From assembly GCF_036231965.1 (NCBI RefSeq), contig NZ_CP109499.1:8246001-8310000 (forward strand): a stretch of 64,000 nt of DNA. Reading direction: 5' to 3'. Position numbers and translations under genes: made by a program. This stretch comes from Streptomyces sp. NBC_01428. Its GTDB lineage: Bacteria; Actinomycetota; Actinomycetes; Streptomycetales; Streptomycetaceae. The notes below the pieces were generated by a model. The model had not been told where the DNA came from. It ran no database searches and saw only the letters and a list, made by a program, of their open reading frames with translations. Below are positions 1-10,944 of this stretch, piece by piece (the stretch's first letter is position 1; every line of letters starts with the position of its first letter).

Positions 1-693
1 GCGCAGGTAGGGCTGGAGGACACCGAGGGTGGCGTCCTGCGGCTCCGAGGTACGGAACCAGGCCGCGGGCGGGGGGACCCGGGTGCAACCCTGGCGGGCC
101 AGCGCCCGCGGCACCTCCAGGTCCGGGTTGATGCCGGGCTGGACGCGCCGGAAGACCTTCAGTATGAACGCGTCCCCGTACACCAGAGAGGAGTTGGACT
201 GCTCCGCGTCGAGCAGCCGCGGTGCGAGACCGCCCGGCACCGTGACGCGCGGATCGCGCTCGAAGCACAGCGGGCCCGCCGAGCCCGGGACGCGCAGGCG
301 CTCCAGCAGGAGCCCCGCCGCCTTGGGGTCGTGGAAGGCGTCGTACACGGTCAGTTCGGCCAGCGGACCGGTGCTCGCCCGGCCGATGAAGGCGTGCGCG
401 AGCTGCGGGGGCAGGACCTTCCGTACGCCGAGGAGCAGTTGGTAGCAGTCCTCGGCCGGGGGAGTGCCGGCACCGCTGTGGGCGGGCGACCCCAGGTGTT
501 CGGTGCGGACGAGCAGATGCAGGCACCCCGGGTACAGCTCGGTCGACGACACCAGCGTCAGGTCCGTGACGGGTCTGCCCTTGCCGGCGAACCAGCGCTG
601 CCGCGGCAGCCAGGCGCGCAGCATCTCGGCGAGCGAGGTGAGCAGCGGAGCGGGACCGAGGCCGCTCGGACGGTGCAGAGCGGTCTTCGCCAT
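1..693 (-). CDS. pep2: Maltokinase (Pep2/Mak), N-terminal part, runs off the window
   Basis: Maltokinase phosphorylates maltose with ATP to maltose 1-phosphate, the donor used by GlgE. The reading frame starts at an ATG with an AAAGGACG ribosome site and begins MAKTALHRPSGLGPAPL. It then shows the N-terminal cap of this family (LPRQRWFAGKGRPV, about residues 32-45), a region that resembles half of a TreS/maltokinase fusion. The kinase-fold lobe and the stop codon lie beyond position 1. It sits 46 bp downstream of treS in the same orientation, as in known glgE operons, where glgB usually follows. The assignment rests on the N-terminal motif and operon position; catalytic residues are not visible here. 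Confidence 0.88.
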   Translation of the reverse strand, partial: MAKTALHRPSGLGPAPLLTSLAEMLRAWLPRQRWFAGKGRPVTDLTLVSSTELYPGCLHLLVRTEHLGSPAHSGAGTPPAEDCYQLLLGVRKVLPPQLAHAFIGRASTGPLAELTVYDAFHDPKAAGLLLERLRVPGSAGPLCFERDPRVTVPGGLAPRLLDAEQSNSSLVYGDAFILKVFRRVQPGINPDLEVPRALARQGCTRVPPPAAWFRTSEPQDATLGVLQPYLR

Positions 694-739
694 GGCGACA
701 CGTCCTTTCAGGTGCGGGCGGGCTGTGGGCTGCACGGCT

Positions 740-2479
740 TCACGAGCGCTTCGCGCCGACGGGGGCGGCCCCGTTGCGCAGCCGGAACCAGTAGAAGCCG
801 TGTCCGGCGAGGGTGAGCAGGTAGGGGAGTTCGCCGATGGCGGGGAAGCGGACGCCGCCGATGAGTTCGACGGGGTGGCGGCCGGTGAACTCGCGGAGGT
901 CGAGTTCGGTGGGCTGGGCGAAGCGGGAGAAGTTGTGGACGCACAGGACGAGGTCGTCCGTTCCGTCCTCGTTGGAGGGGGCCTCGCGCAGGAAGGCGAA
1001 CACGGCGGGGTTCGAGGACTGGAGTTCGGTGTAGGAGCCGAGTCCGAAGGCGGGGTTCTGTTTGCGGATCTCGATCATGCGGCGGGTCCAGTGCAGCAGC
1101 GAGGAGGGCGAGGACATCGACGCTTCGACGTTGGTGACCTGGTAGCCGTAGACGGGGTCCATGATCGTGGGCAGGAACAGGCGGCCGGGGTCGCTGGAGG
1201 AGAATCCGGCGTTGCGGTCGGGGGTCCACTGCATGGGGGTGCGCACGGCGTCGCGGTCGCCGAGCCAGATGTTGTCGCCCATGCCGATCTCGTCCCCGTA
1301 GTAGAGGATCGGGCTGCCGGGCAGGGAGAGCAGCAGGGCGGTGAAGAGTTCGATCTGGTTGCGGTCGTTGTCGAGCAGCGGGGCCAGGCGGCGGCGGATG
1401 CCGATGTTGGCCCGCATGCGCGGGTCCTTGGCGTATTCGGCGTACATGTAGTCGCGTTCTTCGTCCGTGACCATTTCGAGGGTGAGCTCGTCGTGGTTGC
1501 GCAGGAAGATGCCCCACTGGCAGTTGCTCGGGATCGCGGGTGTCTTGGCGAGGATCTCCGAGACGGGGTAGCGGGACTCACGCCGCACGGCCATGAAGAT
1601 GCGGGGCATGACGGGGAAGTGGAACGCCATGTGGCACTCGTCGCCGCCGGAGGGGAAGTCGCCGAGGTAGTCGACGACGTCCTCGGGCCACTGGTTCGCC
1701 TCCGCCAGCAGCACCGTGTCCGGATAGTGCGTGTCGATGTCGGTCCTGACCCGCTTGAGGAACTGGTGCGTGGCCGGCAGGTTCTCGCAGTTCGTGCCCT
1801 CCTGCTGGTACAGGTACGGCACGGCGTCCAGCCGGAACCCGTCGATCCCCAGATCGAGCCAGAACCGCAGGGCCGCCAGGATGTCCTCCTGGACCTTCGG
1901 GTTCTCGTAGTTGAGGTCGGGCTGGTGGGAGAAGAAGCGGTGCCAGTAGTACTGCTTGCGGACCGGGTCGAAGGTCCAGTTGGAGGCTTCGGTGTCGACG
2001 AAGATGATCCGGGCGTCCTGGTACTGCTTGTCGTCGTCGGCCCAGACGTAGTAGTCGCCGTAGGGGCCGTCGGGGTTGGCGCGGGACTCCTGGAACCACG
2101 GGTGCTGGTCGCTGGTGTGGTTCATGACGAAGTCGATGATGACGCGCATGCCGCGTTGGTGGGCGGCGTCGACGAACTCCACGAAGTCGGCGAGGTCGCC
2201 GAACTCGGGCAGGACGGCGGTGTAGTCGGAGACGTCGTAGCCGCCGTCGCGCAGGGGGGACTTGAAGAAGGGGGGCAGCCACAGGCAGTCGACGCCCAGC
2301 CATTGCAGGTAGTCGAGTTTGGCGGTGAGGCCTTTGAGGTCTCCGACGCCGTCGCCGTTGCTGTCCTGGAACGAGCGCACCAGGACCTCGTAGAAGACGG
2401 CGCGCTTGAACCACTCGGGATCGCGGTCCTTGGCCGGGGTGTCCTCGAACGTATCCGGGACGGGCTCATTGACCATCAT
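740..2479 (-). CDS. treS: Trehalose synthase / maltose alpha-D-glucosyltransferase (TreS)
   Basis: GH13 enzyme of 579 residues that interconverts trehalose and maltose in the cytoplasm, feeding maltose to the maltokinase and then GlgE. The catalytic triad is readable: nucleophile Asp218 in GFRLDAVPYL, acid/base Glu260 in LLAEANQW and Asp330 in FLRNHDELTLE. The N-terminal motif FYEVLVRSFQDSNGDGVGDL is typical of TreS. There is no fused maltokinase; that activity is the separate downstream gene. The start overlaps the glgE stop by 4 bp (ATGA) behind a GGAGGG ribosome site, indicating translational coupling. Two ATGs occur in tandem, so the start could be one codon later. Confidence 0.97.
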   Translation of the reverse strand: MMVNEPVPDTFEDTPAKDRDPEWFKRAVFYEVLVRSFQDSNGDGVGDLKGLTAKLDYLQWLGVDCLWLPPFFKSPLRDGGYDVSDYTAVLPEFGDLADFVEFVDAAHQRGMRVIIDFVMNHTSDQHPWFQESRANPDGPYGDYYVWADDDKQYQDARIIFVDTEASNWTFDPVRKQYYWHRFFSHQPDLNYENPKVQEDILAALRFWLDLGIDGFRLDAVPYLYQQEGTNCENLPATHQFLKRVRTDIDTHYPDTVLLAEANQWPEDVVDYLGDFPSGGDECHMAFHFPVMPRIFMAVRRESRYPVSEILAKTPAIPSNCQWGIFLRNHDELTLEMVTDEERDYMYAEYAKDPRMRANIGIRRRLAPLLDNDRNQIELFTALLLSLPGSPILYYGDEIGMGDNIWLGDRDAVRTPMQWTPDRNAGFSSSDPGRLFLPTIMDPVYGYQVTNVEASMSSPSSLLHWTRRMIEIRKQNPAFGLGSYTELQSSNPAVFAFLREAPSNEDGTDDLVLCVHNFSRFAQPTELDLREFTGRHPVELIGGVRFPAIGELPYLLTLAGHGFYWFRLRNGAAPVGAKRS

Positions 2480-4461
2480 GCGGGGGACCCTCCGATCCGC
2501 GGTGCCGGGCCGACAGTGAAGACGTGTGCGCCGCCCGGACCCAGGCGCACAAAGTTGGACCTGCCCCAGTTGTAGGTCTCGCCGGTGAGCTCGTCGCGCA
2601 CCGGCACGCGCGCGTCCCGGCTCAGACCGAGGCGCGGCATGTCCAAGGACACTGTCGCCTGCCGGGTGTGGTGGGGGTCCAGGTTCGCCACGACGACCAC
2701 CGTGTCGTCACCCGAACGCTTGCTGTACGCGATCAGGGAGTCGTTGTCGGCTTCGTGGAAGTGGAGGTTCCGCAGTGCGCGCAGGGCCGGGTGATCGCGC
2801 CGGATCCGGTTGAGCCGCGTGATGAGGGGGGCGATGGTGCGGCCGTCGCGGTCGGCGGCGGTCCAGTCGCGCGGGCGCAGTTGGTACTTCTCCGAGTGGA
2901 GGTAGTCCTCGCCGCCCTCCCGGGCCACGGCGTTCTCGCACAGCTCGTACCCCGCGTACACGCCCCACGTCGGCGAGAGGGTCGCGGCGAGCACGGCCCG
3001 GACCTCGAAGGCCGGCCGGCCGCCGTGCTGGAGATAGCCGGGCAGGATGTCGGGGGTGTTGGCGAAGAAGTTGGGCCGCATGTGCGCGGCCGCCTCACCG
3101 GACAGCTCCGTGAGGTACTCCGTCAGTTCCTGCTTGGTGTTGCGCCAGGTGAAGTAGGTGTACGACTGCTGGAAGCCGACCTCGGCGAGGCGCCGCATGA
3201 CCGCGGGCCGGGTGAACGCCTCGGCGAGGAAGATCACGTCGGGGTCGGTCGCGTTGATCTCCGCGATGATCCGCTCCCAGAAGACGACGGGCTTGGTGTG
3301 CGGGTTGTCGACGCGGAAGATGCGGACGCCGTGGTCCATCCAGTGCCGCAGCACCCGGACCGTCTCGGTGACCAGGCCCGGCATGTCCTTGTCGAAGGCG
3401 ATCGGGTAGATGTCCTGGTACTTCTTCGGCGGGTTCTCCGCGTAGGCGATCGTGCCGTCGGAGCGGTGGTGGAACCACTCCGGGTGCTTCTCCACCCACG
3501 GGTGGTCCGGCGAGCACTGGAGCGCGAAGTCGAGCGCGATCTCCAGGTTCAGCGAGGCGGCCCGGGCCACGAAGGCGTCGAAGTCCTCCAGGGTGCCCAG
3601 GTCGGGGTGGATCGCGTCGTGGCCGCCCTCGGGGGAGCCGATCGCCCAGGGCACGCCGACGTCCTCGGGGGCGGCGGACAGGGTGTTGTCGGGACCCTTG
3701 CGGAAGGTGGTGCCGATGGGATGGATCGGCGGGAGGTAGACGACGTCGAAGCCCATCTCCGCGATGGCGGGCAGCCGTTCGGCCGCGGTGCGGAACGTGC
3801 CGTGCACCGGCGGATCCAACTGCCCGGACTCCGAGCGCGGGAAGAACTCGTACCAGGAGCCGTACAACGCCCGCTCCCGCTCCACCAGCAACGGCAACGG
3901 GAGCGAACGGGTGAGCCGTTCGCGCAGCGGGTGGCCGGCGAGAGCGGCGTCCACCTCCGGGCGGAGAGCCGCCGCGAGCCGGTCGGCGGGCGTGCGGGAG
4001 TCGTCGCGCAAGGCGTCGGCGGCGGCCCGCACGCTGTCCCGGCCCGCGCCCTCGGGGATCCCGGCGGCGGCCCGCTCGTACAGCGCGGCGCCCTCCTCCA
4101 GGACGAGACCGACGTCGAGCCCGGCGGGAACCTTGATCTCCGCGGCGCGCCGCCACCCGGTCACCGGGTCGCTCCACGCCTCCACCTGATACGTCCAGCG
4201 GCCGGTGGCCGTCGGGGTGACGTCGGCGCCCCAGCGGTCGGTGCCGGGGGCCAGTTCGCGCATCGGGGTCCACGGGCCCGGGCGGCCTTCGGGATCGCAC
4301 AGGACGACATCGGCGCCGACCACGTCATGACCCTCGCCGAAGAGCGTGGCGGTGACCTGGAACGTCTCACCGGCGACGGCCTTGGCGGGCCGCCTGCCGC
4401 AATCGACGACCGGCCGCACGTCCACGACGGGGATACGGCCGGTGTCCGTGTGCGCGTCCAT
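2476..4461 (-). CDS. glgE: Alpha-1,4-glucan:maltose-1-phosphate maltosyltransferase (GlgE)
   Basis: GlgE (661 residues, GH13_3) extends alpha-1,4-glucan chains with maltosyl units from maltose 1-phosphate. The N-terminal beta domain (about 10-110) begins IPVVDVRPVVDCGRRPAKA. The catalytic barrel contains nucleophile Asp385 in VRIFRVDNPHTKP and acid/base Glu414 in IFLAEAFTRP. Their 29-residue spacing matches the characterised Streptomyces enzyme. The motif YLPPIHPIG and the C-terminal DNWGR-like segment YNWGRSNFVRL are also family features. It is the first gene of the glgE-treS-maltokinase operon. Streptomyces often has two such loci; which one this is cannot be told from the window. Confidence 0.97.
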   Translation of the reverse strand: MDAHTDTGRIPVVDVRPVVDCGRRPAKAVAGETFQVTATLFGEGHDVVGADVVLCDPEGRPGPWTPMRELAPGTDRWGADVTPTATGRWTYQVEAWSDPVTGWRRAAEIKVPAGLDVGLVLEEGAALYERAAAGIPEGAGRDSVRAAADALRDDSRTPADRLAAALRPEVDAALAGHPLRERLTRSLPLPLLVERERALYGSWYEFFPRSESGQLDPPVHGTFRTAAERLPAIAEMGFDVVYLPPIHPIGTTFRKGPDNTLSAAPEDVGVPWAIGSPEGGHDAIHPDLGTLEDFDAFVARAASLNLEIALDFALQCSPDHPWVEKHPEWFHHRSDGTIAYAENPPKKYQDIYPIAFDKDMPGLVTETVRVLRHWMDHGVRIFRVDNPHTKPVVFWERIIAEINATDPDVIFLAEAFTRPAVMRRLAEVGFQQSYTYFTWRNTKQELTEYLTELSGEAAAHMRPNFFANTPDILPGYLQHGGRPAFEVRAVLAATLSPTWGVYAGYELCENAVAREGGEDYLHSEKYQLRPRDWTAADRDGRTIAPLITRLNRIRRDHPALRALRNLHFHEADNDSLIAYSKRSGDDTVVVVANLDPHHTRQATVSLDMPRLGLSRDARVPVRDELTGETYNWGRSNFVRLGPGGAHVFTVGPAPRIGGSPA

Positions 4462-4546
4462 GGGTCTCGCCTCCGCGGTTTCTGGGCCCGACGCGTCACG
4501 CTCGCCGCCGAGGATCCCTGTCGTGTGCGGTCCTTGTGACCGTCCT

Positions 4547-4759
4547 TCAGATCCGTGCCGGAACGTCCTGGATGTAGACCTCGGCGGCGTCCGCCGCCTC
4601 GCGCGCGCAGCGCTTCCCCATCAGGACGCACAGGGTGTAGCCGGTGTTCTCGAAATTCCCCCGCACCACGTGGTCGGCGGGGGTCGCCAGATGCAGACGT
4701 TCCCAGGCCCGGTACCGCTCCAGATGCCGGGCGACCTCGGATTTGGCAGGCAGCAGCAT
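4547..4759 (-). CDS. DUF5133 family small protein
   Basis: A 70-residue protein beginning MLLPAKSEVARHLERYRAW, with the family features MLLP at the start, YTLCVLMGKRC in the middle and an alanine-rich helix at the end. These short proteins are common in Streptomyces and have no established function. I chose the ATG at 4759 because GGAAGGTGA lies about 8 bases before it and the recognisable family N-terminus starts there; an in-frame ATG 90 bases further upstream gives a non-conserved extension. It lies 85 bp upstream of glgE on the same strand and could be co-transcribed with it. Confidence 0.75.
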   Translation of the reverse strand: MLLPAKSEVARHLERYRAWERLHLATPADHVVRGNFENTGYTLCVLMGKRCAREAADAAEVYIQDVPARI

Positions 4760-5083
4760 CACGCTGGTCACCTTCCCGATCTCTCGACCGCGCACGGCTC
4801 GCCCGGGAGGCGAGTGAGGGCCGCACGCGAAGGGGAGCCGGTCCGTCACGCACCGACACCCTCACTCATGGTGCCTGTACGGGCACCGAGCGTCTTGTTG
4901 GTTCTTCAACTACGGCGGCGCCGCGCGCGACGGTCCCGGCCGCTCTCGAGTTGCACGTATGGAGTAGCACTCCCACTCTGGGAGTGACTCAGGAGCGATC
5001 ACTGCTCACGCTTCGTGTTCGGGGCCCGGTCCCACAGGGATCCGGGAAGGGGCGAGAGCCTCGCCGGTGAGGAGCAAACGACG
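4760..5083. promoter_or_regulatory. Divergent intergenic region with two short dyads
   Basis: 324 bases between divergently read genes with no convincing coding sequence. Two dyads stand out: a near-palindrome GGTGCC-N6-GGCACC at 4870-4887 and a perfect CACTCCCA-CTC-TGGGAGTG hairpin at 4968-4986. Either could be an operator or a 5' leader structure for the gene starting at 5084. No clear -10/-35 pair was identified. Confidence 0.4.
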
Positions 5084-5599
5084 ATGAAAGCCGCAGTTCC
5101 CTGCTACTACCACCTCGACGTGGAGCTCAGCCCCGAAAGGGTCGGACAGGTCAAGCGCATTCTGGCCGCACACCTCCGGTACTGGAACCTGGAGAATCTC
5201 GTCGAGTCCGTCTGCCACTGTGCCGAAGCGCTGCTTCGCACGATCGAGCAGCACGCCACGGACAAGAACACGACCATCGAGATGTGGTGGAACGGCCAGC
5301 GACTCATCGCCGCCGTCTCGGACAACAGTCAGGACATCCGTCCGCACAACGCGCCCCAGGGATGTCTTGCCCAGATCGCCGCGCTGAGCGACGGCTGGGG
5401 CGGCTGTGCCACCGACGTCGGCGGCAAGATCATCTGGTTCTCGTGGCGTGCCCGCGCGGCCGAACACGCCCCGCTGGACCCGCCGCTGCCGGCCCCCAGC
5501 CTGCGCGAGGCGCGGCGGACGCCCCGGTACCTCGTGCTGCCGGAGACCGCCCTGTCCACCGCCCGCGACGACAGCGAGGCGGTCGCCGCCCGCGGATGA
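5084..5599 (+). CDS. HATPase-fold regulatory protein with degenerate ATP site
   Basis: 171 residues, starting at an ATG behind GGAG; an upstream in-frame start would add 23 unconserved residues. The fold resembles the RsbW/SpoIIAB-like ATP-binding regulators of Streptomyces: central beta strands (MWWNGQRLIAAVSDNS) and a C-terminal GGKIIWFSW strand. The N box, normally E-x3-N-x3-H, reads CAEALLRTIEQHA, so the magnesium-binding Asn is replaced by Arg, and the DxGxG turn is DNSQD. It may have lost ATPase or kinase activity and act as a binding protein. It lies directly upstream of glgX, suggesting a regulatory link to glycogen metabolism; that link is inference. Confidence 0.6.
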   Translation: MKAAVPCYYHLDVELSPERVGQVKRILAAHLRYWNLENLVESVCHCAEALLRTIEQHATDKNTTIEMWWNGQRLIAAVSDNSQDIRPHNAPQGCLAQIAALSDGWGGCATDVGGKIIWFSWRARAAEHAPLDPPLPAPSLREARRTPRYLVLPETALSTARDDSEAVAARG

Positions 5600-5629
5600 A
5601 CCCGCCAGGACAGGCGGTCGTGCCCACCG

Positions 5630-5635
5630 TACGGT
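5630..5635 (+). promoter_or_regulatory. Probable -10 box of a leaderless glgX transcript
   Basis: TACGGT lies six bases before the glgX GTG and no ribosome site is present, a layout typical of actinobacterial leaderless mRNAs. No convincing -35 element was seen. Confidence 0.45.
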
Positions 5636-5641
5636 GATCAC

Positions 5642-7768
<2,127 letters not shown>

Positions 7769-7880
7769 GCTGGTCGTGAATCGGGCTGGAACGGGCGCAT
7801 CGGACCCATCGGCGGGACCGGCGACGGGCCCAGGGACCGGCACCGCAACCCCGAGCGGTCCCCGGATGCGGTGAACCCAC

Positions 7881-9269
7881 ATGGCCATGACGCCGGCAGA
7901 AGCGGCGCGCAAGGAACTCTCCGGTTTCGAGGGGCAGCTGATCGGTCCCGACGACTCCGGTTACGACGAGGCCCGTGCCGTCTACAACGGGATGATCGAC
8001 CGGCGGCCCGCCCTGGTGGCGCGCTGCACCGGTCCCGAGGACGTCGCCCGGGTGATCGGCTTCGCCCGGGACCACGCGCTCCCGCTCGCGGTCCGGGGCG
8101 GCGGCCACCACGGCGCGGGCCTCGGCACCTGTGACGACGGGGTGGTGCTCGACCTCTCCCCGCTCAAGGACATCGAGGTCGACCCGGCCGCACGGACGGT
8201 GCGCGTCGGCGGCGGCTGTGTCTGGGGCGAGGTCGACCGGGCCACCAACGAACACGGGCTGGCCACACCGAGCGGCATCATCTCCACCACGGGCGTCGCC
8301 GGCATCACGCTCGGCGGCGGCCTCGGCCACCTCAGCCGCAAATACGGCCTGACCATCGACAACCTGCTGGAGGCCGACCTCGTCCTCGCGAGCGGCGAGC
8401 ATGTCCGGGCGAGCGCCGACGAGAACGCCGACCTCTTCTGGGCGATCCGGGGCGGTGGCGGCAACTTCGGCGTCGTGACCTCCTTCCTGTTCCGGCTGCA
8501 CGAGGTGGACACGGTCGTCGCCGGGCCCACCTTCTGGCCGGCCGAACTCGGCGCCGAGGTCCTCACCGCGTACCGCGACTTCCTCCCCGACGCCCCGCGC
8601 GAGCTGGGCGCCTTCTTCCTGTTCGGCTCGGTCCCGCCGGGACCGCCGTTCCCGGAGGAGACCCATCTGCGGAAGGTCTGCGGCGTGGTCTGGTGCCACC
8701 TCGGCGAGGACACCGACGCGGCCGCCCGGGCGATGGCGCCCCTGCTCGACGCGCTGCCCGCGCCCCTGCTGCACGGCCCGGCCCCGATGCCGTTCCCCGC
8801 GCTGCAGTCCGCGTTCGACGGCGTCTACCCGCCAGGCGACCAGTGGTACTGGCGCGCCGACTTCGTCGACGAGATCCCCGACGAGGCCGTCACCGTGCAC
8901 GCGCGGTTCGGCTCCGAACCGCCGACCTGGAAGTCGACCATGCACCTCTACCCGATCGACGGCGCCGTCCACGACCACGCCGCCGAGGACACCGCCTGGA
9001 GCTACCGCGACAGCCGCTGGGCCTCGGTCTTCGCGGGGGTGGACTCCGACCCGGCCAACGCCGGTCTCGTCGAACGGTGGAGCGTCGAGTACTCCGACGC
9101 GCTCCACCCGTACTCCGCGGGCGGCGCGTACGTGAACATGATGATGAACGAGGGGCAGGAGAGGGTGCGGGCCGCCTACCGCGGCAACTACGACCGGCTG
9201 GCCCGGGTGAAGGCCGACCGGGATCCCCACAACCTGTTCCGCCTCAACCAGAACATCGAGCCGGCGTGA
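7881..9269 (+). CDS. FAD-linked oxidoreductase with berberine-bridge C-terminus
   Basis: 462 residues with a VAO/PCMH-type FAD domain followed by a berberine-bridge (BBE) C-terminus (GAYVNMMMNEGQERVRAAY, then DPHNLFRLNQNI). The loop VRGGGHHGAG holds His76, the usual site of the covalent 8-alpha-histidyl FAD link. The second, cysteine attachment of bicovalent members is absent: the equivalent segment ATPSGIISTTGVAG has no Cys. No signal peptide is visible, so it is probably cytoplasmic. Substrates of this family include alcohols, sugars and secondary metabolites; none can be assigned. Weak ribosome site GGTGAAC; a second ATG two codons in is possible. Confidence 0.85.
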   Translation: MAMTPAEAARKELSGFEGQLIGPDDSGYDEARAVYNGMIDRRPALVARCTGPEDVARVIGFARDHALPLAVRGGGHHGAGLGTCDDGVVLDLSPLKDIEVDPAARTVRVGGGCVWGEVDRATNEHGLATPSGIISTTGVAGITLGGGLGHLSRKYGLTIDNLLEADLVLASGEHVRASADENADLFWAIRGGGGNFGVVTSFLFRLHEVDTVVAGPTFWPAELGAEVLTAYRDFLPDAPRELGAFFLFGSVPPGPPFPEETHLRKVCGVVWCHLGEDTDAAARAMAPLLDALPAPLLHGPAPMPFPALQSAFDGVYPPGDQWYWRADFVDEIPDEAVTVHARFGSEPPTWKSTMHLYPIDGAVHDHAAEDTAWSYRDSRWASVFAGVDSDPANAGLVERWSVEYSDALHPYSAGGAYVNMMMNEGQERVRAAYRGNYDRLARVKADRDPHNLFRLNQNIEPA

Positions 9270-9457
9270 CGCCCGGGAAACGTGATGTGCAGCACGCGCG
9301 GAATTAGCCCTCCCGGGTGACGCGGAAACGTTCTGGCTGGGCACGGCTTGATCGCTGATCAAGGAAAGCGAAATACCTGGCCACAGGGTGTCCGGCTCAT
9401 TTGACACGTCGTTGAGGGCACAGATAGGAACAACTCTCTGAAGTGGAGAGGTGAACT

Positions 9458-9973
9458 GTGCGCGAGCCGAACGTGGTCGGGGACTGGCAGGAGTACGACG
9501 AGCATGCCGGCCTGCGTGTCCGCGTCCACGGGGTGGAGAAGGCGGAGCCCCCGCGGGGGCGGGACGACGCCGCCGACGACCTCACCTACTTCCGGTTCCG
9601 GGTGACCGTCGAGAACCGCACCACCGAGCATTTCGGCATCCACCTCGAAGACGGCCAGATCGACATCCGCGTCGGCCCCGACGGTGAGAGCGCCTTCCTC
9701 GACTGGCGGAACTCGCAGTTCATCGAGGGCTTCGACGTCTATCCGCTGCGGCGGGCCACGGCGGTCCTCTTCGCCGCGGGACCCGACACCGCGCTGCACC
9801 GCGTGGACATCCAGGTGGCGCTCAAGGTGGACGACGAGTGGGCCGAGCGCTTCCTGTGGGCCGGCGGCGTCGAGAACGACGAGGTCCTCGAAGGGGACAC
9901 CCGCCCCGACACGGCCCGGGACAGCCTGGCCTGTCAGGTGAGCAACTTCCTCCGGCGCGAAGCGGAGTCCTGA
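9458..9973 (+). CDS. Conserved-looking hypothetical protein
   Basis: 171 residues, GTG start with a strong GGAGAGGTG ribosome site. It is acidic with alternating beta-strand-like stretches (YFRFRVTVENRT, GIHLEDGQIDIRV, VDIQVALKV), suggesting a beta-sandwich. No signal peptide, membrane segment or catalytic motif is seen. It stands alone between a flavoprotein and a membrane protein. I do not recognise a family; the ribosome site and codon use support it as a real gene. Confidence 0.7.
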   Translation: MREPNVVGDWQEYDEHAGLRVRVHGVEKAEPPRGRDDAADDLTYFRFRVTVENRTTEHFGIHLEDGQIDIRVGPDGESAFLDWRNSQFIEGFDVYPLRRATAVLFAAGPDTALHRVDIQVALKVDDEWAERFLWAGGVENDEVLEGDTRPDTARDSLACQVSNFLRREAES

Positions 9974-10068
9974 AGCAGCCCCTGACGGCTCGGCTCCGGT
10001 CACCTCGGCCGACGCGGCCCACCCGGCGACACGATGCCGGGCGACCGGTGTGCTCCGATCTGCCCGGC

Positions 10069-10074
10069 TAGGGT
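10069..10074 (+). promoter_or_regulatory. Probable -10 box of a leaderless transcript
   Basis: TAGGGT ends six bases before the ATG at 10081 and no Shine-Dalgarno sequence separates them. This is the usual spacing for a transcript starting at the initiation codon. Confidence 0.5.
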
Positions 10075-10080
10075 CGGCTG

Positions 10081-10917
10081 ATGAGCCGAACCGAAGCGCG
10101 CTCCGAAGGGGCGGGGCCGTTCACCACCCGGCTGACCTGGCGTCTCATGGACGGGCGGACGGCCGTCTGGGAGTCGCGGCGGGCGCGCAAGCGGGGCCTG
10201 CTCAGCGTCCGTGAACCGGGAGAGACGGCGGCCCGTTCCCGGCGGGCGGACACCGTGTCGATCGGCCGGCTGCGCAGACTGAACACTGTCGCGGCCACCG
10301 CGTTCACGGTCGGCGGTGCCCTGTTCGCCCTCGGCGCCGGAGTGGCCCAGTACGGATCGCACGGCTCCTCGGGCGCCTGGATCTACTTCGTCGGCGGCCT
10401 CTTCTTCAACACCGGCGGCTACGCCTCCCTGCTGCAGGCGGTCAACGCCCCACGCCAGGACAGCACGGCGGGTGTCCTCGCCGGGCGCCGCTGGAGATGG
10501 TGGAGCTACGAGCCCGGACGGATCGACTGGCTGAGCACCTTCGTGCTGTTCGTCGGAACACTCGTGTTCGGCGTCAACCTGCTGGACTCGCTGCTGCAGG
10601 GCCTGTCGGTACAGCAGGTGAACCGGCTGATCTGGGCCCCCGACCTCGTCGGCTGTGCGCTGTTCCTGGTCTCCGGGCACCTCGCGCTGGTGGAGGTCTG
10701 TCACGGCCGTCCGCGTGTGCTCGCCCACGAGGTGGGCTGGTGGATCGTCGCGATCAACCAGCTGGGCTCGGTGCTCTTCCTCGTCTCGGCGCTGGCCGCC
10801 TTCACCCGCCCCGAGACGGGCAGCCTCGTGAACATCGACATCGCCAACTGGGGGACCCTCGCCGGAGCGCTCTGCTTCTCGGCCGGGGGAGTGATCCAGT
10901 TCTTCGAGCGTCCCTGA
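10081..10917 (+). CDS. Multi-pass membrane protein, possibly YrhK-like
   Basis: 278 residues with an arginine-rich cytoplasmic N-terminus (about 1-75) and about six hydrophobic segments, for example AATAFTVGGALFALGAGVAQ, WIYFVGGLFFNTGGYASLL and FVLFVGTLVFGVNLLDSLL. The paired GGLFFNTGG/FSAGGVIQFFE patterns resemble YrhK-type membrane proteins, but that match is from memory and weak. No transport or enzymatic motif is visible. It appears leaderless. It converges with the gene ending at 10945. Confidence 0.7.
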   Translation: MSRTEARSEGAGPFTTRLTWRLMDGRTAVWESRRARKRGLLSVREPGETAARSRRADTVSIGRLRRLNTVAATAFTVGGALFALGAGVAQYGSHGSSGAWIYFVGGLFFNTGGYASLLQAVNAPRQDSTAGVLAGRRWRWWSYEPGRIDWLSTFVLFVGTLVFGVNLLDSLLQGLSVQQVNRLIWAPDLVGCALFLVSGHLALVEVCHGRPRVLAHEVGWWIVAINQLGSVLFLVSALAAFTRPETGSLVNIDIANWGTLAGALCFSAGGVIQFFERP

Positions 10918-10944
10918 GATCGTGCGCGGCGGGCGCGCGGACGG

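Noticed and set aside
464..4539. Two long plus-strand open frames (about 700 and 670 codons) opposite treS and glgE
   Set aside because: They are antisense shadows caused by high third-position GC; the minus-strand frames have full GH13 motifs.
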